Assembly: GCF_016864015.1 (NCBI RefSeq)
Contig: NZ_CP045067.1
Location: 2,081,001 to 2,145,000, forward strand
DNA: 64,000 nt
Direction: 5' to 3'
Origin: Lacinutrix sp. WUR7
Lineage (GTDB): Bacteria > Bacteroidota > Bacteroidia > Flavobacteriales > Flavobacteriaceae
The notes beneath the pieces are model-generated. The model worked only from the letters and a program-made list of their open reading frames with translations, did not search any database and was not told the DNA's origin. The translations under genes were made by a program, and so were the position numbers. Shown here in pieces: positions 17,459 through 25,442 of this stretch (position 1 is its first letter; each line of letters opens with the position of its first letter).

Positions 17459-17512
17459 AAACATCAGCCACAAACTTAATCACTTAAGTATTTGTTGTTG
17501 ATGTTTTTTTTA
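17459..17512 (+). terminator. Rho-independent terminator after the GSCFA gene
   Basis: AAACATCA, ACAAA and TTAA segments pair with TTAA, TTTGT and TGATGTTT across interruptions, followed by eight T. It ends the alaS-GSCFA group. Confidence 0.7.
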
Positions 17513-17516
17513 TGTG

Positions 17517-17524
17517 TATTTTTG
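17517..17524 (+). promoter_or_regulatory. -7 box (TATTTTTG) four bases before the DUF4230 ATG
   Basis: Exact TAnnTTTG match with N4 to the ATG at 17529; predicts a leaderless message. Confidence 0.5.
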
Positions 17525-17528
17525 ATAT

Positions 17529-18143
17529 ATGCGTAAAATTATTTTTGGTGTTCTATTAACCCTAGTCATACTATTCACCTTCAAATACTGTGGTGATAAA
17601 AAAGAAGACAAAATTGTACTTCAAGAAAGTTCTGCTTTAATTCAAGAACAAATTAAAAACGTTGGAAAGCTGGTGGTGACCGAAGGTCATTTTAGCGAAG
17701 TCTTTAATTATAAAAATTCTAAAGAGATTTTCGGACAATATTTTACATCCGATAAAAAAGCCCTTGTTGTTGTTAATGCAGATGTTACTATTGCTTATGA
17801 TTTAAGCAAAATAGAATATAAAATTGACGAAGCAACTAAAACACTTACCATTTTAAGTATTCCAGAAGAAGAAATTAAAATCAGTCCAGATTTTGAATAT
17901 TATGACGTGCAATCCGATTTTTTAAACCCATTCGAAGCTAATGACTACAATGCTATTAAAGAAACCGTAAAGCAATCTTTAATGAGAAAAGTAGAAGCAT
18001 CCGATTTAAAAACCAATGCCAAAAACAGACTGATTAGTGAGTTGTCTAAGTTTTATATTCTAACCAATTCTTTAGGTTGGAGCTTACAATACAACGAAAA
18101 ACCTATTCGTAATTTAGAAGTGTTAAAAAGCTTTCCGTTATAG
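17529..18143 (+). CDS. DUF4230 membrane-anchored protein
   Basis: 204 aa. An N-terminal transmembrane anchor (IIFGVLLTLVILFTFKYC) is followed by a DUF4230-type body: ALIQEQIKNVGKLVVTEGHFSEVF, KKALVVVNADVTIAYDLSKIEY, and a helical C-terminus (AKNRLISELSKFYILTNSLGW). DUF4230 proteins are anchored and mostly extracytoplasmic, function unknown. The Cys in FKYC could be a lipobox variant but lacks the usual -3/-1 pattern. It overlaps the convergent rhodanese gene by six bases. Confidence 0.85.
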   Translation: MRKIIFGVLLTLVILFTFKYCGDKKEDKIVLQESSALIQEQIKNVGKLVVTEGHFSEVFNYKNSKEIFGQYFTSDKKALVVVNADVTIAYDLSKIEYKIDEATKTLTILSIPEEEIKISPDFEYYDVQSDFLNPFEANDYNAIKETVKQSLMRKVEASDLKTNAKNRLISELSKFYILTNSLGWSLQYNEKPIRNLEVLKSFPL

Positions 18144-18443
18144 CTTTTTACTCAAGCTTAACCAGCCGCCACCATTAATAGCTTCAATTCCTTGTGCTTT
18201 TAAGATACTTGCTGCACTACCAGAACGCATACCACTTGCACAACAGGTAATTACTGGTTTGTTAAGTTTTTTGATCTCGCTTATTTTTCCGGTTATCACT
18301 TGTAGTGGAATATTTTTAGATCCGGGAATGGCACCTTGGCTATATTCTCCTTTCGTTCTAACGTCAATAATTATTGCGCCTTTAGATTGAAAATCTTTAA
18401 TTTTATCGTTTTTATTTCCAGATAAGAAACTGAATAATCCCAT
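18138..18443 (-). CDS. Rhodanese-like sulfurtransferase domain protein
   Basis: 101 aa, a single rhodanese domain: GAIIIDVRTKGEYSQGAIPGSKNIPL, then the active loop CCASGMRSG with the catalytic Cys as first or second residue of CCASG. Small cytosolic rhodaneses move sulfane sulfur or detoxify thiols. The N-terminal MGLFSFLSG is typical of this flavobacterial subgroup. It is convergent with the DUF4230 gene and back to back with the tetR-type regulator (88 bp gap). Confidence 0.9.
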   Translation of the reverse strand: MGLFSFLSGNKNDKIKDFQSKGAIIIDVRTKGEYSQGAIPGSKNIPLQVITGKISEIKKLNKPVITCCASGMRSGSAASILKAQGIEAINGGGWLSLSKKL

Positions 18444-18488
18444 AATTTTGTTTTTTTACAAATTACATTCAATTTTTTCAAAAGATAA

Positions 18489-18502
18489 GTAACATAGGTT
18501 AC
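18489..18502. promoter_or_regulatory. Candidate TetR-regulator operator at its own gene
   Basis: GTAAC-ATAG-GTTAC, a perfect 5-bp-arm palindrome with 4-bp spacer, 29 bases upstream of the regulator ATG. It shares the TAAC-N4-GTTA core with the palindrome before paaE, suggesting autoregulation. Confidence 0.45.
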
Positions 18503-18531
18503 AACATATTTTTTTTATCTTCAGCCACTAT

Positions 18532-19101
18532 ATGACGCAGCAAACACGAAAAGACGAAATAATTAAAACAGCAGCCAAGCTTTTTAAAGAGAAAGGTTAT
18601 AATGCCGTTACCATGCGAGATTTAGCAACAGCAATGGGAATGAAAGCTGCAAGTCTGTACAATCACATAAAATCAAAGCAAGAAATTTTAAAAGAAATAA
18701 TTATTTCCCTTGCCGAAGAATTTACAAATGGGATGGATGCTATTTATAATTCCAAGACTTCTAATATCGATAAGCTAAAGCAAATAGTGGCTATGCATGT
18801 AAATATTACCGCGTGTAATACCAACCAAATGGCTTCCTTAAATAGCGATTGGATGCATCTAGAAGATCAATTAGATTATTATTTGCAGTTACGTAATGAC
18901 TACGAAGCTAATTTTATTAAAATTATAAATCAAGGGATACATGCTTTAGAAATTAAACAAAGTAATCCCGAAGTGATTATGTTTTCTATGCTTTCTACGC
19001 TGCGTTCCCTCTATTTATGGATTCCCAAAAAAGAAGATCTTAACGCAAACGATTTAGCAAATAACCTAAGTGAAGTCCTCATTCACGGAATTAACAAATA
19101 G
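18532..19101 (+). CDS. TetR/AcrR family regulator, likely paa repressor
   Basis: 189 aa. N-terminal TetR helix-turn-helix, about residues 5-52 (KDEIIKTAAKLFKEKGYNAV, TMRDLATAMGMKAASLYNHI). The ligand domain is all-helical and unassigned. It stands directly upstream of paaE (68 bp to the paaE start) on the same strand. By analogy with TetR-type PaaR proteins, which release DNA when they bind phenylacetyl-CoA, it probably represses the paa genes and perhaps itself. Palindromes with TAAC-N4-GTTA cores precede its own gene and paaE. The ligand is inferred from context only. Confidence 0.85.
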   Translation: MTQQTRKDEIIKTAAKLFKEKGYNAVTMRDLATAMGMKAASLYNHIKSKQEILKEIIISLAEEFTNGMDAIYNSKTSNIDKLKQIVAMHVNITACNTNQMASLNSDWMHLEDQLDYYLQLRNDYEANFIKIINQGIHALEIKQSNPEVIMFSMLSTLRSLYLWIPKKEDLNANDLANNLSEVLIHGINK

Positions 19102-19118
19102 TTAATAATATTATTTTG

Positions 19119-19126
19119 TATATTTG
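19119..19126 (+). promoter_or_regulatory. Candidate paaE -7 box (TATATTTG)
   Basis: Exact TAnnTTTG match. The expected transcription start (about 19131) falls just at the edge of the palindrome at 19134-19151, a position suited to repression. Confidence 0.5.
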
Positions 19127-19133
19127 TTCTCTA

Positions 19134-19151
19134 AACTAACAAGTGTTAGTT
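19134..19151. promoter_or_regulatory. Candidate TetR operator before paaE
   Basis: AACTAAC-AAGT-GTTAGTT, a perfect palindrome with 7-bp arms and 4-bp spacer between the -7 box and the paaE ATG. From memory, the site of Thermus thermophilus PaaR, CNAACGNNCGTTNG, has the same CNAAC-N4-GTTNG form. Confidence 0.65.
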
Positions 19152-19169
19152 AAATTACAAAGTACAAAT

Positions 19170-20243
19170 ATGGCGCAATTTTATAAGCTCAAAATTCAAG
19201 ATATATATAAAGAAACAGAAGATTGTTCTGTAATTTCTTTTGCTGTTCCAGACGAATTAAAAAACGAATTTAAATTCCGTCAAGGGCAACATTTAACATT
19301 AAAAGCAGATATTAATGGCGAAGATGTTCGTCGTTCCTACTCGCTTTGTTCTAGTCCTGCAGATAACCAATGGAAAGTGGCTGTAAAGGGAATTCCAGGG
19401 GGTAAATTTTCAAGCTATGTAAACGATAGTTTAAAAACAGGAGATACACTAGAAGTCATGGCGCCAAGCGGAAACTTCGGAGTTCCAGTACAACCAGATG
19501 CAGCTAAAAATTATCTGTTTTTTGCAGCTGGAAGCGGTGTTACACCAGTGCTTTCCATGATAAAGGCACACTTAACCGCAGAGCCAAACGCAACTTGTAA
19601 ATTGTTTTATGTAAATAAAACCGCAAAATCCATTATCTTTAAAGAAGAACTAGAACAACTTAGAAATACCTTTTTTGGCAGACTAGAAATTTATTATTTC
19701 TTAACCAAAGAACGTAGAGATATTGAACTGTTTAATGGACGATTTGACGATGAGAAAATGCAAGTGCTAACCAAAACGTTTATCGATATTCCAGATACGA
19801 GTGAAGTATTTCTTTGCGGACCAGAAAAAATGGTAAACTATGTAAGCACTTATTTAATAGATGCAGGATTGCCTAAAGAATTGGTGCATTTCGAGCTTTT
19901 TGTTACCGGACTTTCAGATGAAGATATTAAAAGAGCAGAACGTTTAGCCAAACAAAATGTAGAAGGTGTTGAAGTAACTATTGTCGATGGCGGAAAAGAA
20001 TTTGCTTTCACCATGACTAAAGATTACGATAATATTCTCGATGCAGCTTTAGGTGCAGGAGCAGATTTGCCATTCGCATGTAAAGGAGGCGTTTGTAGCA
20101 CCTGTAAATGTCGCGTGGTTGAAGGCGCAGTAGAAATGAAAATAAACTACGCATTAGACGATAAAGAAGTCGCACAAAAACTAGTATTAAGCTGTCAAGC
20201 AGTACCAACAACAGGAAAAGTTGTGGTCGATTTTGATGTGTGA
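19170..20243 (+). CDS. paaE: Phenylacetyl-CoA epoxidase reductase subunit PaaE
   Basis: 357 aa from the ATG at 19170; the upstream TTG at 19143 lies in the operator palindrome and is rejected. The ferredoxin-NADP reductase module has the FAD motif RRSYSLCSS and the glycine-rich GSGVTPVLSMI. A C-terminal plant-type 2Fe-2S domain has Cys304, Cys309, Cys312 (CKGGVCSTC) and Cys342. It passes electrons from NADPH to the di-iron oxygenase PaaAC in the ring-epoxidation step. It is first of the paa genes, unlike the ABCDE order in Proteobacteria. Confidence 0.96.
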   Translation: MAQFYKLKIQDIYKETEDCSVISFAVPDELKNEFKFRQGQHLTLKADINGEDVRRSYSLCSSPADNQWKVAVKGIPGGKFSSYVNDSLKTGDTLEVMAPSGNFGVPVQPDAAKNYLFFAAGSGVTPVLSMIKAHLTAEPNATCKLFYVNKTAKSIIFKEELEQLRNTFFGRLEIYYFLTKERRDIELFNGRFDDEKMQVLTKTFIDIPDTSEVFLCGPEKMVNYVSTYLIDAGLPKELVHFELFVTGLSDEDIKRAERLAKQNVEGVEVTIVDGGKEFAFTMTKDYDNILDAALGAGADLPFACKGGVCSTCKCRVVEGAVEMKINYALDDKEVAQKLVLSCQAVPTTGKVVVDFDV

Positions 20244-20251
20244 GCCAAAGG

Positions 20252-20280
20252 CGAGCATTCCCATGAAAATGGGAATCTCA
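20252..20280. repeat. Family C palindrome (ATTCCCAT/ATGGGAAT)
   Basis: 8-bp perfect arms around GAAA, followed by the family tail CTCAT, after paaE. Confidence 0.8.
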
Positions 20281-20303
20281 TCAATTTAATGTAATAAAAA
20301 TTT

Positions 20304-20407
20304 GGGCGTTACCACAAGGGTCGCGCTTTCACAGCTCGCTATTTTTGCGAAAAAACAAAAAGGAGCTCAAACAAACTGTTCAATCGCTAACGCGAATGCA
20401 GTGTAAC
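20304..20407. repeat. Family D element, copy 1
   Basis: Starts GGGCGTTACCACAAGGGTCG, has the central inverted pair AGCTC...GAGCT, and ends TCAATCGCTAACGC plus GTGTAAC. Internal termini GCGTTA and TAACGC are inverted repeats. Related copies are at 27345, 32692, 25920 (reversed) and 60453 (degenerate). Confidence 0.85.
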
Positions 20408-20419
20408 CAAAAAGATTTG

Positions 20420-20446
20420 TCATTCCGCACTTGATGCGGAATCCAT
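20420..20446. repeat. Family C palindrome (ATTCCGCA/TGCGGAAT)
   Basis: 8-bp perfect arms around CTTGA, preceded by TTGTC, 34 bases before paaA. Confidence 0.8.
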
Positions 20447-20479
20447 TAATAAAAAACGATTCACGAACAACTATATATT

Positions 20480-21436
20480 ATGAGTGAAGAACAAATAAAA
20501 AATCTAGAAGCGCAATTCGAAGCACGTATTGCCAGAGACGAGAAAATCGAACCAAAAGATTGGATGCCAGAAAAATATCGCAAAACGCATATTAGGCAAA
20601 TGTCGCAACACGCACATTCCGAAATTGTAGGTATGCTTCCAGAAGGAAACTGGATCACAAGAGCACCTTCCTTACGTCGTAAAGTTGCCTTGTTGGCAAA
20701 AGTACAAGACGAAGCAGGACACGGTTTATATTTATATTCTGCTTGCGAAACTTTAGGGGTTTCTCGTGAAGAATTATACGAGCAATTACACTCCGGAAAA
20801 GCAAAATACTCTTCCATCTTTAACTACCCAACAATAACTTGGGCAGATATGGGAGCAGTAGGTTGGTTAGTAGATGGTGCTGCAATTATAAACCAAGTGC
20901 CATTGTGTAATACCTCTTACGGACCGTACGCAAGAGCAATGGTTCGTGTATGTAAAGAAGAAAGTTTTCACCAACGTCAAGGTTATGAAATCATGATAAA
21001 ATTGGCTAATGGTACACCAGAACAAAAGGACATGGCACAAGATGCTTTAAATCGTTGGTGGTGGCCAAGTTTGATGATGTTAGGTCCTACAGATGCAGAA
21101 TCTATCCACACAGAACAATCCATGAAATGGAAATTAAAACGTAAGTCTAACGACGATTTACGTCAGCAATTTATAGATCAAACGGTACCACAAGCCGAGT
21201 TAATCGGATTGACAATTCCAGATGCCGATTTAAAATGGAACGAAGAACGTCAGAGTTACGATTTTGGTGAAATCAATTGGGATGAGTTCTGGCAAGTTGT
21301 AAAAGGACATGGACCAATGAATAAAGAACGAATGAAAGCACGAGTTGGTGCTTGGGAAGAAGGTGAATGGGTTCGCGATGCAGCTATGGCTTACGCAGAA
21401 AAGAAACAAGAAAGAAAACAAAAACAAGCAATTTAA
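20480..21436 (+). CDS. paaA: Phenylacetyl-CoA 1,2-epoxidase catalytic subunit PaaA
   Basis: 318 aa. A ferritin-like di-iron fold with ligand motifs [11 protein letters not shown] (about 75-85) and [13 protein letters not shown] (about 158-170), plus [19 protein letters not shown]. It uses O2 and electrons from PaaE to epoxidise phenylacetyl-CoA at C1-C2, in complex with PaaB and PaaC. Length is normal (about 310-330 aa). All recognisable ligands are present. It is separated from paaE by 236 bp filled with repeat elements, and from paaB by a family B element. Confidence 0.97.
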   Translation: MSEEQIKNLEAQFEARIARDEKIEPKDWMPEKYRKTHIRQMSQHAHSEIVGMLPEGNWITRAPSLRRKVALLAKVQDEAGHGLYLYSACETLGVSREELYEQLHSGKAKYSSIFNYPTITWADMGAVGWLVDGAAIINQVPLCNTSYGPYARAMVRVCKEESFHQRQGYEIMIKLANGTPEQKDMAQDALNRWWWPSLMMLGPTDAESIHTEQSMKWKLKRKSNDDLRQQFIDQTVPQAELIGLTIPDADLKWNEERQSYDFGEINWDEFWQVVKGHGPMNKERMKARVGAWEEGEWVRDAAMAYAEKKQERKQKQAI

Positions 21437-21444
21437 ATTTCATT

Positions 21445-21489
21445 GTCAGTTCGAGTGAAATTGCTCTTTTGCAATTTTGTATCGAGAAC
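21445..21489. repeat. Family B element between paaA and paaB
   Basis: GTCAGTTCGAGTGAAATTGC, loop TCTTTT, then GCAATTTTGTATCGAGAAC; imperfect inverted repeat with a perfect AAATTGC/GCAATTT core. Confidence 0.85.
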
Positions 21490-21511
21490 AAGATAAAAAA
21501 TACAATTAATT

Positions 21512-21802
21512 ATGTCTGATAAAAAAAACTGGCCACTTTGGGAGGTCTTCGTAAGAAGTAAAAACGGATTAGAACATCGCCACTGCGGAAGTTTACACGC
21601 AGCAGATGAAGATATGGCATTAGAAAATGCACGTGACGTGTACACCAGAAGAAGTGAAGGTGTTAGTATTTGGGTAGTAGAATCTAAACATATAACAGCA
21701 TCCAATCCAGAGAATAATGGTGAAATGTTTGAGCCTGCTCACGATAAAGTATATCGTCATCCAACATTTTACGATTTACCAGATGAGGTGAAACATATGT
21801 AA
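21512..21802 (+). CDS. paaB: Phenylacetyl-CoA epoxidase subunit PaaB
   Basis: 96 aa, the usual length. The pattern WPLWEVFVRSKNGLEHRHCG, SLHAADEDMALENARDVYTR and GVSIWVVES is diagnostic. PaaB is a small non-catalytic subunit that bridges PaaAC units into the active complex. It ends with TAA at 21800-21802, directly followed by a family C palindrome. Confidence 0.97.
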   Translation: MSDKKNWPLWEVFVRSKNGLEHRHCGSLHAADEDMALENARDVYTRRSEGVSIWVVESKHITASNPENNGEMFEPAHDKVYRHPTFYDLPDEVKHM

Positions 21803-21803
21803 A

Positions 21804-21828
21804 ATTCCTGCGAAGGCAGGAATCTCAT
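21804..21828. repeat. Family C palindrome (ATTCCTGC/GCAGGAAT)
   Basis: 8-bp perfect arms around GAAG, tail CTCAT, starting one base after the paaB stop. Confidence 0.85.
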
Positions 21829-21843
21829 AAATTGAAACTAAAT

Positions 21844-21874
21844 GTCACCTTGAGCGCAGTCGAAAGGTCTCAAT
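21844..21874. repeat. Family A element, copy 1
   Basis: GTCACCTTGAGCGCAGTCGA then AAGGTCTCAAT. Arms CCTT/AAGG enclose GAGCGCAGTCGA. Ten bases before the paaC ATG. Confidence 0.85.
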
Positions 21875-21883
21875 CGATTAAAC

Positions 21884-22639
21884 ATGATAAACGAAAACTT
21901 ATACAAATACATTCTAGGTATCGCAGACAACAGTCTAATTCTCGGACAAAGATTAGGGTCGCTAACAGGTCATGGGCCAAGTCTAGAAACAGATATTGCA
22001 TGTACCAATATGTCTTTAGATTTATTCGGACAAGTAAGAAGTTATTACCAATATGCAGCAAAAATTGCAGGTGATAATAGAACCGAAGATGATATTGCAA
22101 TGCTTCGTAAAGAAAGAGAATATGTAAATGTATTGTTGGTAGAACAACCAAATACGGACTTTGCATATACTATGGCACGTCAGTTTTTATTCGATGTCTA
22201 CCACTTACTTTTTTTACAAGAATTACAGAAAAGCAAAGACTTAACATTGTCGGCAATAGCAAACAAATCCATTAAAGAAGTAAGCTATCATTTGCGTTTT
22301 TCTACAGATTGGATAAAACGTTTAGGAGATGGAACAGCTGTAAGCCATCAAAAAATGCAAGATGCTATCGATGGATTATGGACGTATACCGATGAGTTAT
22401 TTCATCAAACCGAAGCAGATAAGGCTATGGTTGCTGAAGGAATTGGTGTAGATGTTACTTTGTTAAAAGAAGCATATTATGAAAAAGTAAATGCCGTTTT
22501 AGAAGAAGCAACACTGGAAATTCCAGAATCTAAATGGTTTCAAAAAGGAGGTAAAAAAGGAATTCATACAGAACATTTAGGGTATTTATTAGCAGAGCTT
22601 CAATATATGCAGCGTGCTTATCCTAATATGGAATGGTAG
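21884..22639 (+). CDS. paaC: Phenylacetyl-CoA epoxidase structural subunit PaaC
   Basis: 251 aa. A ferritin-like helical protein: YILGIADNSLILGQRLGSL, GPSLETDIACTNMSLDLFGQ, HLRFSTDWIKRLGDGT and a C-terminal HTEHLGYLLAELQYMQRAYP. PaaC pairs with PaaA to form the stable catalytic core but lacks a complete di-iron site itself. Length is normal. Flanked on both sides by family A/C repeats. Confidence 0.97.
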   Translation: MINENLYKYILGIADNSLILGQRLGSLTGHGPSLETDIACTNMSLDLFGQVRSYYQYAAKIAGDNRTEDDIAMLRKEREYVNVLLVEQPNTDFAYTMARQFLFDVYHLLFLQELQKSKDLTLSAIANKSIKEVSYHLRFSTDWIKRLGDGTAVSHQKMQDAIDGLWTYTDELFHQTEADKAMVAEGIGVDVTLLKEAYYEKVNAVLEEATLEIPESKWFQKGGKKGIHTEHLGYLLAELQYMQRAYPNMEW

Positions 22640-22656
22640 AAAATGCCTTTTTTGTC

Positions 22657-22681
22657 ATTTCCGCGAAGGCGGAAATCTCAT
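22657..22681. repeat. Family C palindrome (ATTTCCGC/GCGGAAAT)
   Basis: 8-bp perfect arms around GAAG, tail CTCAT; same loop as at 21804 but different paired arm bases. Confidence 0.85.
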
Positions 22682-22696
22682 AAATCAAAACTAAAT

Positions 22697-22727
22697 GTCA
22701 CCTCGAGCGCAGTCGAGAGGTCTCAAT
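22697..22727. repeat. Family A element, copy 2
   Basis: GTCACCTCGAGCGCAGTCGA then GAGGTCTCAAT. Arms CCTC/GAGG: relative to copy 1 both sides changed together, keeping pairing. Confidence 0.85.
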
Positions 22728-22731
22728 AAAT

Positions 22732-23229
22732 ATGACAACAGAACAAAACATAGACGAAATTTTAATTCCAATTCTGGAACAGGTTTCAGATCCTGAAATT
22801 CCAGTATTATCTATTATGGATATGGGAGTTGTTCGTTCAGCTGTTATAGAAAAGGATATGGTGAAAGTGCAAATAACACCAACCTATAGTGGTTGTCCAG
22901 CAATGGATGTTATTGGTGACGATATTAAAAGTGCTTTAAAAGCAGCAGGATATGATTCCGAAATAGAATTAATTCTTGCACCAGCTTGGACCACCGATTG
23001 GATTACACCAAGAGGAAGAAAAGCTCTAGAAGATTACGGAATAGCAGCACCTTTAAACGCAGAAGCAGATAAAGATGTATTGCTAAATGGAAAACGATTA
23101 GTAAAGTGTACCAATTGTGGTTCCACAAATACAAGATTAGTAAGTCAGTTTGGTTCCACAGCATGCAAAGCACAATTTCAGTGTGATGATTGCCAAGAAC
23201 CATTTGATTACTTTAAATGTTTAAAATAG
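22732..23229 (+). CDS. paaD: Phenylacetate catabolism metal-centre protein PaaD
   Basis: 165 aa. DUF59/MIP18-type domain (EQVSDPEIPVLSIMDMGVVR, TPTYSGCPAMDVI) followed by a C-terminal zinc-ribbon-like segment with Cys pairs CTNCGS, CDDC and a final Cys. PaaD is needed for in vivo activity of the epoxidase and is thought to help build the metal centre of PaaA or PaaE. Length and motif order are family-typical. Called paaJ in some older Pseudomonas schemes. Confidence 0.95.
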   Translation: MTTEQNIDEILIPILEQVSDPEIPVLSIMDMGVVRSAVIEKDMVKVQITPTYSGCPAMDVIGDDIKSALKAAGYDSEIELILAPAWTTDWITPRGRKALEDYGIAAPLNAEADKDVLLNGKRLVKCTNCGSTNTRLVSQFGSTACKAQFQCDDCQEPFDYFKCLK

Positions 23230-23238
23230 AAAATGGAT

Positions 23239-23283
23239 GTCAGTTCGAGTGAAATTGCTTTTTTGCAATTTTGTATCGAGAAC
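23239..23283. repeat. Family B element between paaD and paaG
   Basis: GTCAGTTCGAGTGAAATTGC, T-rich loop, GCAATTTTGTATCGAGAAC; nearly identical to the copy at 21445. Confidence 0.85.
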
Positions 23284-23299
23284 AAATAAAAAATAAGGT

Positions 23300-24085
23300 A
23301 TGAGTAACAATTCAATTCTAATAAAAATAGAAAATAAAGTAGCATACATAACGCTAAACAGACCAGAAGTCTTCAATAGTTTCAATCGTGAAATGGCATT
23401 TTTACTGCACGACACATTAGATGCTTGTGAAAAAAATGAAGATGTGAGAGCCATTGTTCTTACAGGAAACGGAAAAGCATTTTGTGCCGGTCAAGATTTA
23501 AAAGAAGTTACAGATCCAGATTTGAATCCAGGATTTAAAAAAATACTAGAAGAACACTACAATCCGATAATCACTAGAATTAGAAATATTAAAAAACCAG
23601 TAATTGCTGCGGTTAACGGAGTAGCAGCAGGAGCAGGAGCAAATATTGCTTTGGCTTGTGATATTGTTGTTGCGCATGAAAAAGTAAGTTTTATTCAAGC
23701 TTTTAGTTTGATAGGTTTGGTTCCAGATAGTGCTGGGACTTTCTTTTTACCAAGATTAATCGGATTTCAAAAAGCATTGGCTTTAGCTATGCTTGGTGAT
23801 AAAATTGGAGCTGAAGAAGCAGAAAGAATGGGCATGATTTACAAATGTGTTCCTACGGAAGAATTTGAGGAAACCATTTATAAACTAGCTTTAAAACTAG
23901 CAAACATGCCAACTAAAGCATTGGGAATGATTAAAGAATTATTCAATAAATCGATGACTAACGATTTAGAATCGCAATTGGCTTTAGAATCTAAATTGCA
24001 AATAGAAGCAGCACAAAGCAATGATTATGCAGAAGGTGTTGCGGCATTTATTGAAAAAAGAAAACCGAGTTTTAAAGGAAACTAA
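23300..24085 (+). CDS. paaG: Ring 1,2-epoxyphenylacetyl-CoA isomerase PaaG
   Basis: 261 aa crotonase-fold enzyme. The two glutamates of true hydratases are replaced (GAGANIALACD and IQAFSLIG), while the aspartate of LVPDSAGTF is present, the arrangement seen in PaaG isomerases. It converts the epoxide to oxepin-CoA and can also act on double-bond isomers later in the path. The oxyanion-hole segment AFCAGQDLKEV is intact. It lies between paaD and paaH. Confidence 0.92.
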   Translation: MSNNSILIKIENKVAYITLNRPEVFNSFNREMAFLLHDTLDACEKNEDVRAIVLTGNGKAFCAGQDLKEVTDPDLNPGFKKILEEHYNPIITRIRNIKKPVIAAVNGVAAGAGANIALACDIVVAHEKVSFIQAFSLIGLVPDSAGTFFLPRLIGFQKALALAMLGDKIGAEEAERMGMIYKCVPTEEFEETIYKLALKLANMPTKALGMIKELFNKSMTNDLESQLALESKLQIEAAQSNDYAEGVAAFIEKRKPSFKGN

Positions 24086-24094
24086 AAAGGACGC

Positions 24095-24126
24095 AACCTT
24101 CAAGGTTTCTGAAACCTTGTAGGTTT
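24095..24126. repeat. Family E palindrome (AACCT...AGGTT)
   Basis: AACCTTCAAGGTTTC and GAAACCTTGTAGGTT form near-complete arms around a T, with one mismatch, between paaG and paaH. A related copy is at 27454. Confidence 0.8.
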
Positions 24127-24140
24127 TTAATAAAATATAC

Positions 24141-25328
24141 ATGAATATAGGAATCATAGGAGGAGGAACCATGGGAAGCGGCATCGCGCAAGTGGCTGCA
24201 ACTTCTGGTTGTACAGTAAAGTTATACGATACCAATCAAGCAGCTTTAGATAAAGCAAAAGGAAGTTTGGAGAAAATATTATTGCGTTTAATTGAAAAAG
24301 GAAGAATTGATACATCTGAAAAAGATAGAATTCAAGCAAACATCGCTTATGTAAGCAACCTAAAAGATTTAGCAGATTCCAACCTAACTATAGAAGCCAT
24401 TATTGAAAACCTAGACATTAAGAAAAAAGTGTTTTCAGAATTAGAAAGCTATGTTGCAGATGATTGTATTATTGCATCAAACACATCTAGTTTATCTATA
24501 GCATCCATTGCAGCATCCCTTAAAAAACCGGAACGCTGCGTTGGGATTCACTTTTTTAATCCAGCGCCTTTAATGAAATTGGTGGAAGTAATTCCTGCCA
24601 TACAAACTTCAAAAGAGGTTTTGGAGAAAGCTATCCAAACGATTACCGATTGGAAAAAAGTAGTAGCAGTTGCTAAAGACACGCCAGGATTTATAGTAAA
24701 TAGAGTAGCAAGACCATTTTACGGCGAAGCACTAAGAATTTATGAAGAAGGATTAGCCGATTTTGCAACCATCGATCATAGTTTAAAATCTTTAGGTGGT
24801 TTCAGAATGGGGCCATTCGAATTGATGGATTTCATTGGAAATGATGTGAATTATACTGTTACCGAAACCGTATTCACCGCTTTCTATTTTGATCCAAGAT
24901 ATAAGCCTTCGTTTACGCAAAAACGTTTTTCAGAAGCAGGTTATTTAGGACGGAAATCAGGAAAAGGATATTATGACTACGATGAAAACGGAAAAATAAT
25001 TAACACAAATCATGCTAACACAAGAACTTTTGAAACCTATGAAAAGGAAATGGTTCTTAAAAATCAAATTTTCGATCGTGTATTAGTCATGCTAATCAAC
25101 GAAGCAGCAGACGCACTATTTTTAAATATCGCATCTGCAGCAGATATCGATATAGCGATGACCAAAGGAGTTAATTATCCGAAAGGCTTATTGGCTTGGG
25201 CTGATGAAAAAGGAATCGATTGGTGTGTTTCAAAATTAGATGCATTATACAACGAATACCACGAAGATAGATATCGCTGTAGTCCGTTGTTACGAAAAAT
25301 GAACAGAGAAAATAAAACATTTTTTTAG
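24141..25328 (+). CDS. paaH: 3-hydroxyacyl-CoA dehydrogenase PaaH
   Basis: 395 aa. Rossmann motif GGGTMGSGIAQVAA at about 7-20; catalytic region IASNTSSLSIASIA and HFFNPAPLMKLVEV; then two C-terminal helical domain segments (GFRMGPFELMDFIGNDVN and a second block near 330-390). It oxidises 3-hydroxyadipyl-CoA to 3-oxoadipyl-CoA with NAD. Shorter than E. coli PaaH (about 475 aa) but both functional domains are present; this shorter size is common in flavobacterial paa clusters. Confidence 0.93.
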   Translation: MNIGIIGGGTMGSGIAQVAATSGCTVKLYDTNQAALDKAKGSLEKILLRLIEKGRIDTSEKDRIQANIAYVSNLKDLADSNLTIEAIIENLDIKKKVFSELESYVADDCIIASNTSSLSIASIAASLKKPERCVGIHFFNPAPLMKLVEVIPAIQTSKEVLEKAIQTITDWKKVVAVAKDTPGFIVNRVARPFYGEALRIYEEGLADFATIDHSLKSLGGFRMGPFELMDFIGNDVNYTVTETVFTAFYFDPRYKPSFTQKRFSEAGYLGRKSGKGYYDYDENGKIINTNHANTRTFETYEKEMVLKNQIFDRVLVMLINEAADALFLNIASAADIDIAMTKGVNYPKGLLAWADEKGIDWCVSKLDALYNEYHEDRYRCSPLLRKMNRENKTFF

Positions 25329-25334
25329 TTAAAT

Positions 25335-25380
25335 GTCAGTTCAAGTGAAATTGCTTTTATAGCAATTTTCTTTATAGAAC
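25335..25380. repeat. Family B element after paaH (diverged)
   Basis: GTCAGTTCAAGTGAAATTGC, loop TTTTATA, GCAATTTTC and TTTATAGAAC; right flank decayed. Confidence 0.75.
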
Positions 25381-25393
25381 AATTGAAACTAAG

Positions 25394-25424
25394 TATCACC
25401 TTGAGCGCAGTCGAAAGGTTTTAA
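25394..25424. repeat. Family A element, copy 3
   Basis: ATCACCTTGAGCGCAGTCGA followed by AAGG; arms CCTT/AAGG. Just upstream of paaI. Confidence 0.8.
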
Positions 25425-25442
25425 ATAACAAAAAAATATAAA

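Noticed and set aside
21832-22074. Plus-strand ORF starting in a family A element
   Set aside because: It overlaps paaC out of frame; its only recognisable part is the repeat translation VTLSAVE.
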